Assembly: GCA_009667805.1 (NCBI GenBank)
Contig: CM019063.1
Coordinates: 88,191,877 to 88,255,876, forward strand
Source of the DNA: Leptobrachium leishanense
Lineage: Eukaryota; Chordata; Amphibia; Anura; Megophryidae
Length of the DNA: 64,000 nucleotides
Direction: 5' to 3'
Shown here: one piece after another, positions 12,820 through 23,464 of the stretch
How the letters are laid out: the number at the start of each line of letters is the position of its first letter
How positions within the stretch are numbered: position 1 is the stretch's first letter
Position numbers and translations under genes: made by a program
Notes under the pieces: model-generated
Told to the model about the DNA's origin: nothing
Seen by the model: only the letters and a program-made list of their open reading frames with translations
Databases searched by the model: none

Positions 12820-13755
12820 TCAAATATATGGTGTAAAAGAGAAACCTTCGTTCAGACCAAAAGGGGCCAGAGTACGCATCTGGTAAATCCACCAACATTC
12901 CCTACGACGTAACTTCAAATCGAAGTCACCTTTTCTAGGGGATAATGGTACTGATTCCAGACCACAAAAGTTTAAAACCTTAGCATTGCTCCCATGATAC
13001 TGGGCTAAATGCCGTGAAATCGGGGTCTCCTGTATCCTCCTAGTGGAATGAATATGCTCCATAATGCGTCTTTTGAATGGACGAAAAGTTTTTCCTACAT
13101 ATTTTTTACCACAAATGCATGAGGCAAGATATACTATGCCGGCAGAATTACAATTGAAGAAGGATCGAATTTCAAATTTAGACATATTCGCTGAATCGGA
13201 CACACTCTTGGATGATTTGAGGATATATGGGCAAGCAACACAGTGACCGCACTTGTATGTACCTCGCAGATCCTTGGATAACCACGTAAGAGATTTATTG
13301 GGGGATGATGTAACAAAATGGCTATGGACCAACTTATCCCTCAAATTACGACTTCGCCTTGCAGTAATTGATGCTTTATCAGTTAGTACATCTACTAGTT
13401 GAGAGTCGAGTGATAACAAGGGCCAATAGCGGTCCATAATCTTCTTAACATGGTCCCACCCAGCATCAAAGGTCCCAATGCATCTTATGAGTTTAGTGTC
13501 AGGTTTGGTATGATCCTCCAAAAGCTCATCTCTAGAAAGCGACAGGGCACGTTGAAAGGCCCTTTTGAGGCAGCGATTGGGATAACCTTTCTCCTTAAAG
13601 TCACATCTTAGGATCTGTGCTTTCGCTACAAATTCCTCATTGGTCGAGCAAAGTCTACGTAACCGTAGGTATTGTCCAAGGGGAATACCCTTTTTGAGTG
13701 GTTCAGGATGGAAGCTATTCCAATGTAGCAAATTATTGGAGGCGGTCTTCTTATT
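12820..13755 (-). pseudogene. Penelope polyprotein, C-terminal 311 codons with GIY-YIG nuclease
   Basis: Open frame on the minus strand ending in a stop at 12820; the frame runs on to an ATG at 13776 in the flanking repeat, but that start is accidental. Counting from that ATG (318 residues): residues 12-150 match the thumb/linker part of Penelope proteins (for example LGQYLRLRRLCS); CGHCVAC at 176-182 is a zinc-binding knuckle; GIVYLASC (213-220) and KKYVGKT (224-230) are the GIY-YIG core; RRRECWWI carries the catalytic glutamate (293), and N309 follows near the end. In full-length elements this module follows a reverse transcriptase and nicks the target DNA. Here the reverse transcriptase is absent (cut at 13755), so the copy is dead on arrival, although the remaining 300 or so codons have no stop, which argues for recent insertion. 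Confidence 0.9.
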
Positions 13756-14274
13756 ATGATTCGGCAAATTCTGCAAATTCCATACTCCCCTCTCATGGCA
13801 AGGGCGCTGCGGAATATGCTGGCGCTTTATAAATAAAGAATAATAATAATCTGTAATACGTATGTGAAGGAAATAAAGATGCTACCAGGTTTTATATGCT
13901 AACTTTTGTTTTTCATTGTAGTTCAGTGGTTAAACGGTTTAATGAAATATTGCGTTGACTTCTCTCTCTTGATCGAAATGCATGCTCTTTACTTACAAGC
14001 TACGTCTCGGAGATGTCTACTGCCTCTCTGCAGTGCTTGAGTTTGTGAGACGAATATCTGAAAACATAGCTGATTTAGTTTATGTTCAAAACCCCTAGAA
14101 TATATTTAATGACAGTTTTAGTTATTATTATTATTCATTATTTATAAAGCGCCAGCATATTCGGCAGCGCGAAGTTGCAAAATACATTAGTGAAACAGAC
14201 CACAAGAAGATGGTCAAGTTGTTTGTTTGCTGCTATATTTCTTTTTCAGTGCACTAGTATATCACTATATGTAG
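13756..14274. repeat. 519-bp direct repeat, right copy
   Basis: Partner of 9743-10261. Differences seen: GACAGTTTTA here against GAAAGTTTTA, and GCACTAGT here against GCACGAGT. The near identity suggests a young duplication made when the enclosed Penelope element arrived, or later. Confidence 0.93.
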
Positions 14275-15050
14275 GCAAAGTAAAAGTGAAAAAATTCATA
14301 CGTAAATTAGCTTTAATTAAACAAACTGAACCAGACTTTTATGTATATTTACATTGCTGTTAATGTTTTAAAGTCTTTTGAATAAATATAACGGATTATC
14401 TCTTAGTTTACACAGATTTCTTCTGAATCTGCCAGATCAAAGAACACCAAAAGGTCTATTCAGTTGTATGAAGCTATTATAACCATGTTGCACTTGGTAG
14501 CATAGGCAGTGGTAATCGCAAAAGTGAATGCTGATGATTTCAGTGACTTGCAAGAGAAATTAGCCATCTAATACGTATAATTTTCCCAACTGTTGTGATG
14601 TTTCTGCAGAATTAGTAGAGTTCCATTCTTGAGATTGACAGAGCAAATGCAAGTGATTGGTTGCAGCTGCCTTTGTAATAAGCTGAGCTGTAAATATAGG
14701 TCCCAACGCTGAATTGATCGTTTGGTTTATCGATCATTTACCTGAGGCATCTAGAACTCCCTTCAGAAATAGTAGGGTGAAAATTGAAGAGACAACAAGG
14801 ACCCTGTCCAAATTACTAGTCATTTATAAGAAGCTTTGTTGAAACAATATGTGATCACCCGACCTGTGCATTATTGCCAGTGTTGGCTGGTGAAATTTTA
14901 AGATGGTTGGGCACTGGAATTAGATTCTGTGCCTATTTCTGTAAAGCCAGTATTTTGCCCTAAACCAGTATATAACGAGTTACGAAGCAAAGGTTTTATA
15001 AGCAGACTGGATGAACGACTGGATGACTTCCTTCAAAAACATAATATTAT
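14275..15050. other. Presumed intron, no feature recognised
   Basis: AT-rich DNA with no recognised exon or repeat. Confidence 0.45.
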
Positions 15051-15961
15051 CAGGGTTATTCGAAGAGCTCCGAATTGTGGCCGAAAGGTAACGGAACGCT
15101 GAAATTCAGCGTATGGTTACCTTTCCTGGCCATTCAGCTATTCAGAGAGCAGGCAGTTAGCCAAATGTTGGCGAATTGCCTGCACATACGGTGCTGTTCG
15201 GTGCCTGTTCGAGGTCTGTGAAATCCCCATAGAGAAGCAATGCTTCGTCTATTCAGAGAACACAAAACAGCTGAGAAAGGTTGCCGAAATGCCCTGCCAT
15301 TCGGTGGTCTCATTCGACAGGTTTATTCAGGCGAATCCCATAGGTTCAATGTTAAAAATATTCCCGTTTTAATACAGTATCTAATAAACTGTTTATTAAA
15401 ATATTTTGCAGTAAAAAGTCTCTTTATTTTTAGATCTTTTAGGATCTTTTAGGCATTTTTCGGGATTTTTTTGCACACATTATTTTTCTGTTTTGTTTTT
15501 TTTTAAATCGTTTTTTAATTTTCTGTAACAGCCCTTTTTATTATCATTCATTGGATCTTATATGTAAATTTCAGACATTTTCGTTCTGTAGTTTCTTTGC
15601 AAACAGCGTTTCACTTTTCAAACATTCAAGCATACTGTTTTGTTTTTTTCACTCCATTCGTCTGCGGTGTCGGGTTTTCCGTTGGCTGCTCTGCACTGTG
15701 ATCGGCTCCTGCTCGGGTTTCTCCGGTGTGTTCGGCGGGGTTAATCCAGATGTTTTTGCGGGTTTCGGTGTGCCTTCGCCGGGTTTTGCGGTGAGTGTTC
15801 GTCGAGTTTGCGGCGGCTTTTCCTGCACTACGACGTCCCTGTGGTGCTTGCTGAATACACCGCAGGGTCGCCGGAATGGAATCGCCAAATTGCACCGAAT
15901 TGAAGAGAATGAAAAGTCACTGAACGTGCGGCGACTTTTCGATTCTCTTTTAATAACCCTG
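15051..15961 (+). mobile_element. CAGGGTTATTC element, copy A, 911 bp
   Basis: Starts CAGGGTTATTCGAAGAGCTC and ends in AATAACCCTG. Near the left end lies a hairpin (GGTAACGGAACGCTGAAAT with its complement) and near the right end a GTCACTGAACGTGCGGCGAC hairpin-like motif. Copies at 28150, 29097, 53521 and a diverged one at 22142 share this layout, so this is one non-autonomous family. Where flanks are intact the duplication is TA. The short frames on both strands at 15551-16067 are shadows of this element. Confidence 0.85.
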
Positions 15962-16352
15962 TAAGGGTTAAAATATTTAATATTAAAGGGTAAAAGCTGC
16001 TTGATCCAAGGAGAAATCTGACTGCCATTCTGGGGTCAAGAAGGGACTTTTTCCCAGTATGTTGCATATTGGCGAGCGCGTCGGACTGGGTTTTTTACCT
16101 TCTTTTGGATCAACAGCAGTAGGTGATGTGTGGAAGGCTGAACCCAATGAACGCACATCTTTTTTCAGCCTATGTAATATAATTAATTAAAATGTATGGA
16201 TAGATAAACTAGCATGTTACAAAGTGCTGCACACACCAGAATGTTAAGATTTAGACATGAATACGTTGTGTAACACAACAAAATCTAACATAAAACCCCT
16301 GTGGGACCCATGATGAGAACTCATCTCAGGTCTTCCTCATGTATCGCACTAT

Positions 16353-16482
16353 GGGCAATATTACAAAGTTGGTTGTAACTTAACCAGAGCTGTTGTAAAG
16401 TTACCAGAGCCATTATAGCCTATGGAGCTGTTAAGTTAACAACAGCTCTGTTTAAGTTAGCACCAACTATGTAATATGGCCC
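16353..16482. mobile_element. Palindromic Harbinger-like MITE, 130 bp, copy 1
   Basis: Ends GGGCAATATTACAAAGTTGG and TAGTTTGGTG-like complement finishing GTAATATGGCCC; the whole unit can fold on itself. Flanked by TAT on both sides. Copies at 57272-57401 and 59610-59740. The GGGCCATATTAC end resembles the larger element at 293-1008. Confidence 0.85.
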
Positions 16483-16485
16483 TAT

Positions 16486-17071
16486 ATCTTTGGAATCCTT
16501 TTTTCTGCCAAGTTGTCCCGAAACTCTGCTATGCAATGTATTATAGCTAATTTATTTCCAGTAATCAAAATGTGATATGTCAAAACTGTTTGGTACAATC
16601 TTTCAACAATTAATCCAGATCAGGTTCCACACAACAGGAAGGACACCAGTACCTTACACCGCCACATGAAAGAAATAGTTAGCCATGCTAAACCATAAAA
16701 GTCAATATAAATGCAAATTTACGTATTTAAGACAGGATAAGATCACAATGTACTGGCCCTGCAATTCAGTGTATACCAAAGATAGGATCAAAACAATAGA
16801 ACTCCCTTATATAACAAAAGTTAACAATAAAGCAATTTACTTAGCGGGAACAAGCCTGCAAACCTGGACGTGTAACGCACTGATACCGGGTAAGTATCAG
16901 GTTATGAGCCCAGCACGCAGTGATACAAAGTAGCAAAGGATGGAGGTGGAATGCAGGATTGAGACAAACCAACAGGCTAAAAGTCACGAAGGAAGCACGA
17001 AGAGGACTGACCAGACTCCGGTAGGTACACGGTGGAGGTATTGGAGACTGAGGGTACAAGAAGACACAAGA
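16486..17071. other. Presumed intron, no feature recognised
   Basis: No recognised exon or repeat family; short frames on both strands only. Confidence 0.4.
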
Positions 17072-17079
17072 GACTAAGG

Positions 17080-19132
17080 CAGGGGCTGACTGGCAACATT
17101 TGGCCCGGGGGCCAAGAACAACCCATAGGCCCATGGTGCAGCCCTCGGCCCCCCATTAGTTCCTCTCAGCGCTGCTACTGCAGAGGAGGGAAGCGCCATG
17201 AGGAAACTAGAGAGCAGCTACACTTTAGAGTGTGTGCACTGTGCGATTGCATTGCACAGGGTGCACACTCTTAAGACCCTCCCTGCGGCTCCTAGTAATG
17301 AGACTGGCAGGCCGCGATGTGTAGAAGCTAGGGTTCTCAAGGAGAGAAGTAGCCAATAGGGCCATACAACTCGGACTGCAGGATACAGCGGCAGTCACTC
17401 TCGCAATGCACCCCCAGTTCACCTTGTGCAGCGTGACCAGATTCTGGTCACCAGAAAGCGGTACGCACGGCTCAGGAGGATGAGCTGTCCATGGAGCGGG
17501 ATGTGCCCTGGGGTCTGGAATCCCTCGTGGCTCGCCTCCTCCTTTCTGCGCCACAGCAGCGACTGACATCACAGGCGCAGGTGGTCGCCACAACCATGCG
17601 AACAATGAAATAGCATTGAGCTGTAGGACTTCAACGTCGTGCTGAGTACATCATCTGAACACAAACATGAAATCAGGATACTGATACGTTGTCAGCAGTG
17701 AGGGGGGTCACACACACACACAGAGCACTAAGGGTGGTCACACACACACACAGAGCACTGAGGGTGTCACACACACACACAGAGCACTGAGGGGGGTCAC
17801 ACACACACAGAGCACTGAGGGTGTCACACACACACACAGAGCACTGAGGGGGTCACACACACACACACAGAGCACTGAGGGGGTCACACACACAGCACTG
17901 AGGGGGTCACACACACAGAACACTGAGGGGGGTCATACACACACAGCACTGAGGGAGGGTCACAGACACACACACAAAGCACTGAGGGGGGTCACACACA
18001 CTCAGCACTGAGGGGGGTCACAGACACACACAGCACTGGGGGTCACACACACACAGCACTGAGGGGGTCACACACACACAGCACTGAGGGGGTCACACAC
18101 ACAGCACTGAGGGGGTCACACACACAGCACTGAGGGGGGTCACAGACACACACAGCAATGAGGGGGGGCCACAGACTCACATACACACAGCACTGAGGGG
18201 GGTCACAGACACACACACAGCACTGAGGGGGTCACACACACACGCAGAGCACTGTGGGGGTCACACACACCGAGCACTGAGGGGGGTCACACACAGCACT
18301 GAGGGGGTCACACACACATAGCACTGAGGGGGTCACACACACACAGCACTGAGGGGGGTCACACACACAGCACTGAGGGGGGTCACACACACAGTACTGA
18401 GGGGGGCCACACACACAGCACTGAGGGGGGTCACACACACACAGAGAGCACTGAGGGGGGTCACATACACACAGCACTGAGGGGGGTCACACACACACAC
18501 ATCGTGGGGGGTCACATACATACCCAAGGCACTGAGGTAGGCTGGCTTTGTACCTGGCAGAAGTGTGCAGTAGGTGGTGCTGCAGCTGCTTCCTCTCGCT
18601 GAGCAGTCAGTGGAAAGAGAAGGTGGGGTGGAGCCGTGGAGCAAGACCATGCGCAGCACCATCCTTGCACGTGGCCTCCCCTGTTCTCCCAATCAGAAGA
18701 GCCGGGTCTTTCTTCAGACGGTGGAGGAGAGCGGCCACCTCGCGGTAGGCAGGGCCAGGTAGGCGGGCTGAGCCAGATCCCAGAGCAGCTGGACAGAAGC
18801 ACACTTACCCATCATGTGGATGGTGACTGAGTCTCCAGAGTCTCGCTGGAGGGGGCGGAGCAAAAGCTTCTGGCATCCGCACTGCCGCAGGCCAGGCTCC
18901 CACTGTCCGACATCACTCTCGACCACGCCCTCCTCTTCAGCGTGTATACGGCACGGTATGCACCACGTAGATGATGTATCACGTGGGGGGGCGGCGCTGA
19001 CGCGGCTGCGTGGCCGCGAGTGAAAGGTAACTCGATGGGAGGCTCGGGAGGCGCATTGCGGCTGCAGCATTGTGGCTGGTCGGCGGCCTGGGTGGCAGTT
19101 GCCACCCTGCCCCACGGCCCAGTCCGCCCCTG
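17080..19132. mobile_element. hAT-like element carrying a CA-rich minisatellite, 2053 bp
   Basis: Ends CAGGGGCTGACTGG and CCAGTCCGCCCCTG are inverted copies with one mismatch. The 8-bp duplication GACTAAGG is perfect (17072-17079 and 19133-19140), the hAT signature. No transposase is seen. The interior is unusually GC-rich for this window and about 800 bp of it is minisatellite. The open frames at 18512-19513 on both strands look like by-products of GC richness. Confidence 0.9.
17695..18513. repeat. Minisatellite, ~20-30-bp units
   Basis: About 30 units of the type CAGCACTGAGGGGGTCACAC, with variable numbers of CA repeats between the AGCACTGAGGG cores. The length differences between units lie mainly in the CA and G runs. 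It lies wholly inside the hAT-like element at 17080-19132. The cysteine-rich frames on the minus strand are translation artefacts. Confidence 0.95.
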
Positions 19133-19140
19133 GACTAAGG

Positions 19141-19829
19141 TCACTTGGAACTTTGAGGGGCATGAGGAACTTGGAGGGCAGGATGCTGAGGAACATGCTG
19201 GGACAGCAGGGGAATAACAGATCTGAGGAGCAGCAACCCACAGATCTAGACTGAGTGAGCTAAAGGGCCACAATGCTGAAGCACTGACTGAAAGGTTGAG
19301 TTTCCTGGTACAGGGAATCAGTCGGTGCTGAATGCATACACCTGAGTGTCCATACTGCAATAGGGAAAACCAGGGCTGATATACTGAGGATTGGGATGGG
19401 AACCAGGCTACACCAAAACCTGGTCTGAAATATGCAAGACAGAAAAGATACTGCCATCTCAAGACAACACCGAGAAAGGAAATCGAATCAATATCTGATC
19501 CAGCACTGCTCACCTGTCCAAAAACAAAGTGACTTTTTTGACATACATATCCATTCTGTGAGCAAACTGAGCATGTCTAGAATAGCCCAAGATGGGGCAG
19601 TTTTCAGAAAGTCCCAAGATCCTGACATATATTATTGTTTTCAAAATATTCTCCAGGAAGTCATCAGTAAGGAAGATGCATACAAGATTTGTAATTGTTA
19701 AAGAAACAGTTACACCACGATTAGGACATACAGTACATCTGTAAGCTTGTTATGAAAATTCCTCCCAACAAAAAAAGCGTTAAAGAGCCACTGCCACCAA
19801 AAATTTTCGTTATCTTGTTTATTTTATGT
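19141..19829. other. Presumed intron, no feature recognised
   Basis: No exon or repeat family recognised between the hAT element and the L2 LINE. Confidence 0.4.
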
Positions 19830-21535
19830 TAGGTGAGAGTGATGGTCTGGTTGCATCAGTGAGTCGGGTGGTAGTCTTCAATAAATAGGAATGTCTTAAG
19901 GGAGCGTTTGATGGAAGGGAAAGTAGGGGAAAGTCTGACAGTACGAAGGAGAGCGTTCCAGAGGATGGGGGCTGCGCATGAGAAATCCTGCAGTCTCTCA
20001 TTGGAAGAGGTGATGCGGGAAGAAGCTAGGCGCTGGTCACTGTTTGATTTTAGGGAGCGGGCTGGGATGTATTTGGTGATTAGTGAGGACAGGTAGTGGG
20101 GAGCAGAGTTAGTGAGAGCTTTGTAGGTCAGGGTAAGGATTTTGAATGTATATTCTGCAGTGGATGGGGAGCCAGTAAAGGGATTCACAGAGGGAAGCAG
20201 CAGTGACCGAGTGGCGGGTGAGGTGGATGAGCCTGGGATAGACATTCAGAATGGATTGTAGGGGGAGAGGCGGGAGAGAGGTGGGCCAGCTAAGAGATTA
20301 TTAGAATAGTCAAATCGGGAGATTACAAGGGCGTGGATGAGTTGTTTTGTGGTTTCAGCGGTAAGAAATGGCTGAATTCTGGAAATATTACATAGTTGGT
20401 AGCGGCAGGAGGAGGAAAGAGACTGGATGTGGGGGATGAAGGAAAGAGCAGAGTCAAGTGTAACTCCGAGACAGCAAACCTGGTTTTATGGTGAGATAGT
20501 GATACCCTCAACCATGATAGAAAAGTCAGGAGGTGGTAGGCATTAAAAGGAGGAATTAATAGGAGCTCAGTATTGGACATGTTAATCTTTAGGTGGTGAG
20601 AGGCCATCCAGAAGGAGATGCCAGATAAACAGTCGCTGACTTTGGAAAGGACAGGAGGAGAGAGATCAGGGGTAGAGAGATATATCTGAGTATCATCAGC
20701 ATAAAGGTGGTACTTGAAGCCAAAGCTGTTAAGGATTTTTCCCAGGGAAGAGGTGTAGATAGAAAAGAGCAGAGGACATAGGACAGAGCCTTGAGGGACA
20801 CCAACAGATAAAGGCAATGAAGCAGAGGAGTTACCAGCAAATGACACAGAGAAGGACCTGTTGGATAGATAGGAGTCGACCCAAGTGAGTGCAGTGTCAC
20901 AAAGACCAAGAGAGCTGAGAGTCTGTAGAAGGAGGGGGTGGTGGAAAGTGTCAAAAGAAGCCAAGAGGTCAAGCAGGATGAGAATGGAATAGTGGCCGTG
21001 TTTTTTAGCAGTTAGGAGGTCGTTGGTGACTTTGGTGAGGGCAGTTTCAGTTGTGTGTGCGGGACGGAAGCCTGATTGCAGGGGGTTGAGTAGGGAATTA
21101 GAGGTCAGGAAGAGGGAGATTTAAAACTAGTTTTTCCAAGAGCTTAGATGTGAACGGAAGCATGGATACAAGACAGTAGTTGGATGGAAAGTTGGGATTG
21201 AGGGAAAGTTTCTTTAGTATAGGAGTAACCTGCGTGTGTTTGAAGATGGATGGGAAGGAGCCGGTGGAGAGAGAAAGGTTGAAGATGTGTGTGAGAGCAG
21301 GGGAGAGGGAGGAGGAGAGTGGGGGAATTAGATGTGAGGGAATAGGACCAAGCAGCCATGTGGTGAGATGTGAGAAGGCCATTAAGGAATTGACTTCCTC
21401 CTCAGTGGTTTGGAGGAAGCAGCAGAGGGTAGCAGAGTGGGCTTCTGGGAGTGGAGGTGATGGATTACTATCTTGTGTTGGGTTGTTGCTTCTGATAGTT
21501 AGATCTGAGGATCCGAATTATCCTCAACTTCTTTA
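19830..21535 (-). pseudogene. L2-like LINE, reverse transcriptase remnant
   Basis: Minus strand, from high to low coordinates: about 21382-21098 gives LSPALTHIFNLSLSTGSFPS, the pre-palm region; 20964-20323 gives [20 protein letters not shown] and then the catalytic YADD (codons at 20694-20705) in [12 protein letters not shown]; 20245-19856 gives the C-terminal tail with CAAPILWNALLRTVRLSP. This order and these motifs are those of L2-clade non-LTR retrotransposons, whose single protein carries an endonuclease and a reverse transcriptase. The endonuclease is missing and the frame shifts between the pieces, so it is a 5'-truncated dead copy. The opposite-strand frames in this range are shadows. 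Confidence 0.88.
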
Positions 21536-22139
21536 AGTGATACCATTGGTTGGGGCTGGTAACCATAGTACTCTAAGCATAAGAACCTGATCCCTGAGCT
21601 GAGTTTCTGCCCCTGCATTAGATGGCTGAATTAGAGAGGGAGCTCACAGCAGTGTGACCACACAGATAAAATTAGGTGATCATATGGTGTGTCCTTTTAA
21701 GCTTCTATGTAATGTTCTAACTAATAGCACATCTTCCTATGTGCCATTGTTCCAATACACCCACATTTTGCCACTATCTTGTTACATCTCATTCTGCCAA
21801 TTCCTGCAATACACCTACCCAACATTCAGGGCATCCAAATGAGCCATAGCATAGTGGTAGAGATTCAATTATCTAAAATGTAACATTGTAGATTTCCAAC
21901 CTATTCCTTCTAATTCTAAAAAATAATAAGCATATCATATAAAAGATGTAAGAAATGTGTGTTTACATAGTTTGTAAAGAAGAATTTCCCACCTTGACAT
22001 TCCTCTTCTACATCATGGCTTACCTTCATCTATTTAAATAAATGTTATTTATAATTTGACTATCTATTTTGCTATTCATGCTACTTAAAATGAAAAAAAT
22101 AAAGAATAAATGACATTGTAAAAAAAAATGAAATAACAT
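21536..22139. other. Presumed intron, no feature recognised
   Basis: AT-rich DNA; no exon or repeat recognised. Confidence 0.4.
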
Positions 22140-22141
22140 TA

Positions 22142-23462
22142 CAGTCGAGCTCTTTTACAATGAGAATCTTGTTACAAACAATAAGAGTTATACAGAGAGA
22201 GACGATTTGACTCCGAAATTGCATTAAACAGTGAGTTCCCCCGTACGATGCAATTTTGGAGCCATTCGACTGTTCAAAAAGCTGGCAGTTCACCAAATTG
22301 GCGAATTGAAAGCAAAATATGGGTGGTCATCGGCAGGAGTGAAATCCTCATAGAGAATTAATGGTTAATCTATTCAGAGAGCACCAAACAGCAGTGAAAT
22401 GACAGTGAAATGTCCTGATGTTTGGTGCTTTCATTCAGCAGGTTTAATCAGGCGAATCCCATAGGTTTCAATGTAAAAAAAAAATCCCTTTTCTATTAAG
22501 TATTTATTAAACCGTTTATGCTTTTAATTTGCAGCAAAAAGTCTCTTTATTTGTTTTTTAGGATTTTTCAGGAATTATTAGACTAATCTTTTTGTTCTGA
22601 TTTTCATTTATTATTATTTTTTTAAATAGTGTTTTTTTTCTGTAACAGACCTTTTTATTATTATTCACAGGACGTTATACGTAATTTTCAGGCATTTTCG
22701 TGCAGTAGTTTTTTTGGCAAAACAGCTTTTAAAAGTGCGGTGTTTTTTTTGTCAAATTCAACCCGTTTGTCGGCTTTGTTCGGCGGGTCAATGGCTTTAT
22801 TTGGATCGATTCGATATTTTTCATTGGGTTTTCTTATCGATTCGGCGGATTTTCGGATCGATTTGGTGTTTTCTTGGCACAAACAAATACTGTAGATACT
22901 CGAGTATACCGCTATATTTTGGCGACCAAAATTTACCTTACAATTGGGGGGGTCGCGTTATATTCGAGACATCTGCATCGCATGAAAAAAAAAACTAAAA
23001 AAACTTGCCTTGCTTTGGATCCCAAGTCTCCAGGAAGTTCCGGTAGTCTCCCTGAAGTGAATGCGGGCTCCCTGATGCTTGCAAACACTTCATGAACTCC
23101 CGGATTCGGGAGAGGTGGGATCCATCACGGCCAGAGGGCACGCTCGGTTTAAGCCAGTCATTCACATCGCTCACCTCCGCCGGCCATCTAATCTCTAGTA
23201 AAGAAGATGGGTGGTTGTTGGCTTCATACTTAGTAACAACTATAATCATTCTTGATAGAGCACCCTAGCCTGAGGGGTAGCCTGACTGTTAAGAGAACCT
23301 GGAAGTATTTTAATTGTTTACCCATAAGGTAAAAATTTGTTCCTCGTGTTATATTCAAGTCTTGAGTATTCTCCCATTTCCATAATAAATCTCGACCCAT
23401 CGCGTTATAATCAGGTCATGCTATACTCGAGTATCTACGGTAAGCCTCTTTGAATAGACCTG
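22142..23462 (+). mobile_element. CAGGGTTATTC element, diverged copy E, interrupted
   Basis: The interior follows copy A in order (the TCTATTCAGAGAGCACCAAA region, GCGAATCCCATAGGTT, the TCTCTTTATTT stretch, then GGTGTTTT), but is much more diverged. Its left end (TACAGTCGAGCTCTTT) is weak. Its right end CTCTTTGAATAGACCTG lies at 23446-23462, beyond a second element inserted at 22890-23440. Confidence 0.68.
22890..23440. mobile_element. CTCGAG-ended DNA element, 551 bp
   Basis: Ends CTGTAGATACTCGAGTATA and TATACTCGAGTATCTACGG are inverted copies with one mismatch, flanked by TA on both sides (22888-22889 and 23441-23442). It lies inside copy E and is therefore younger than it. No protein is recognised in it. 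Confidence 0.8.
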
Positions 23463-23464
23463 TA

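Larger units (their letters stand above)
10262..13755 (-). mobile_element. Penelope-like retroelement, 5'-truncated
   Basis: Segment of 3494 bp between the two 519-bp direct repeats. On the minus strand, from high to low coordinates: the C-terminal part of a Penelope polyprotein (linker, zinc-binding CxxC, GIY-YIG nuclease), a long 3' region with two diverged units of about 465-480 bp, a hammerhead motif at 11509-11555, and a 3' end near 10262. The reverse transcriptase is missing because the element stops at 13755. A smaller DNA element (10751-11186) has inserted into its 3' region. Confidence 0.8.

Noticed and set aside
17738..18692. Cysteine-rich repeated open frames on the minus strand
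   Set aside because: Translation of the CA-rich minisatellite inside the hAT-like element; repeats of CVCVCDPPQC merely reflect TG runs.
18512..19513. Overlapping frames of 96-233 codons on both strands
   Set aside because: GC-rich, stop-poor DNA inside and just beyond the hAT-like element. No domain is recognisable, and frames on both strands overlap.
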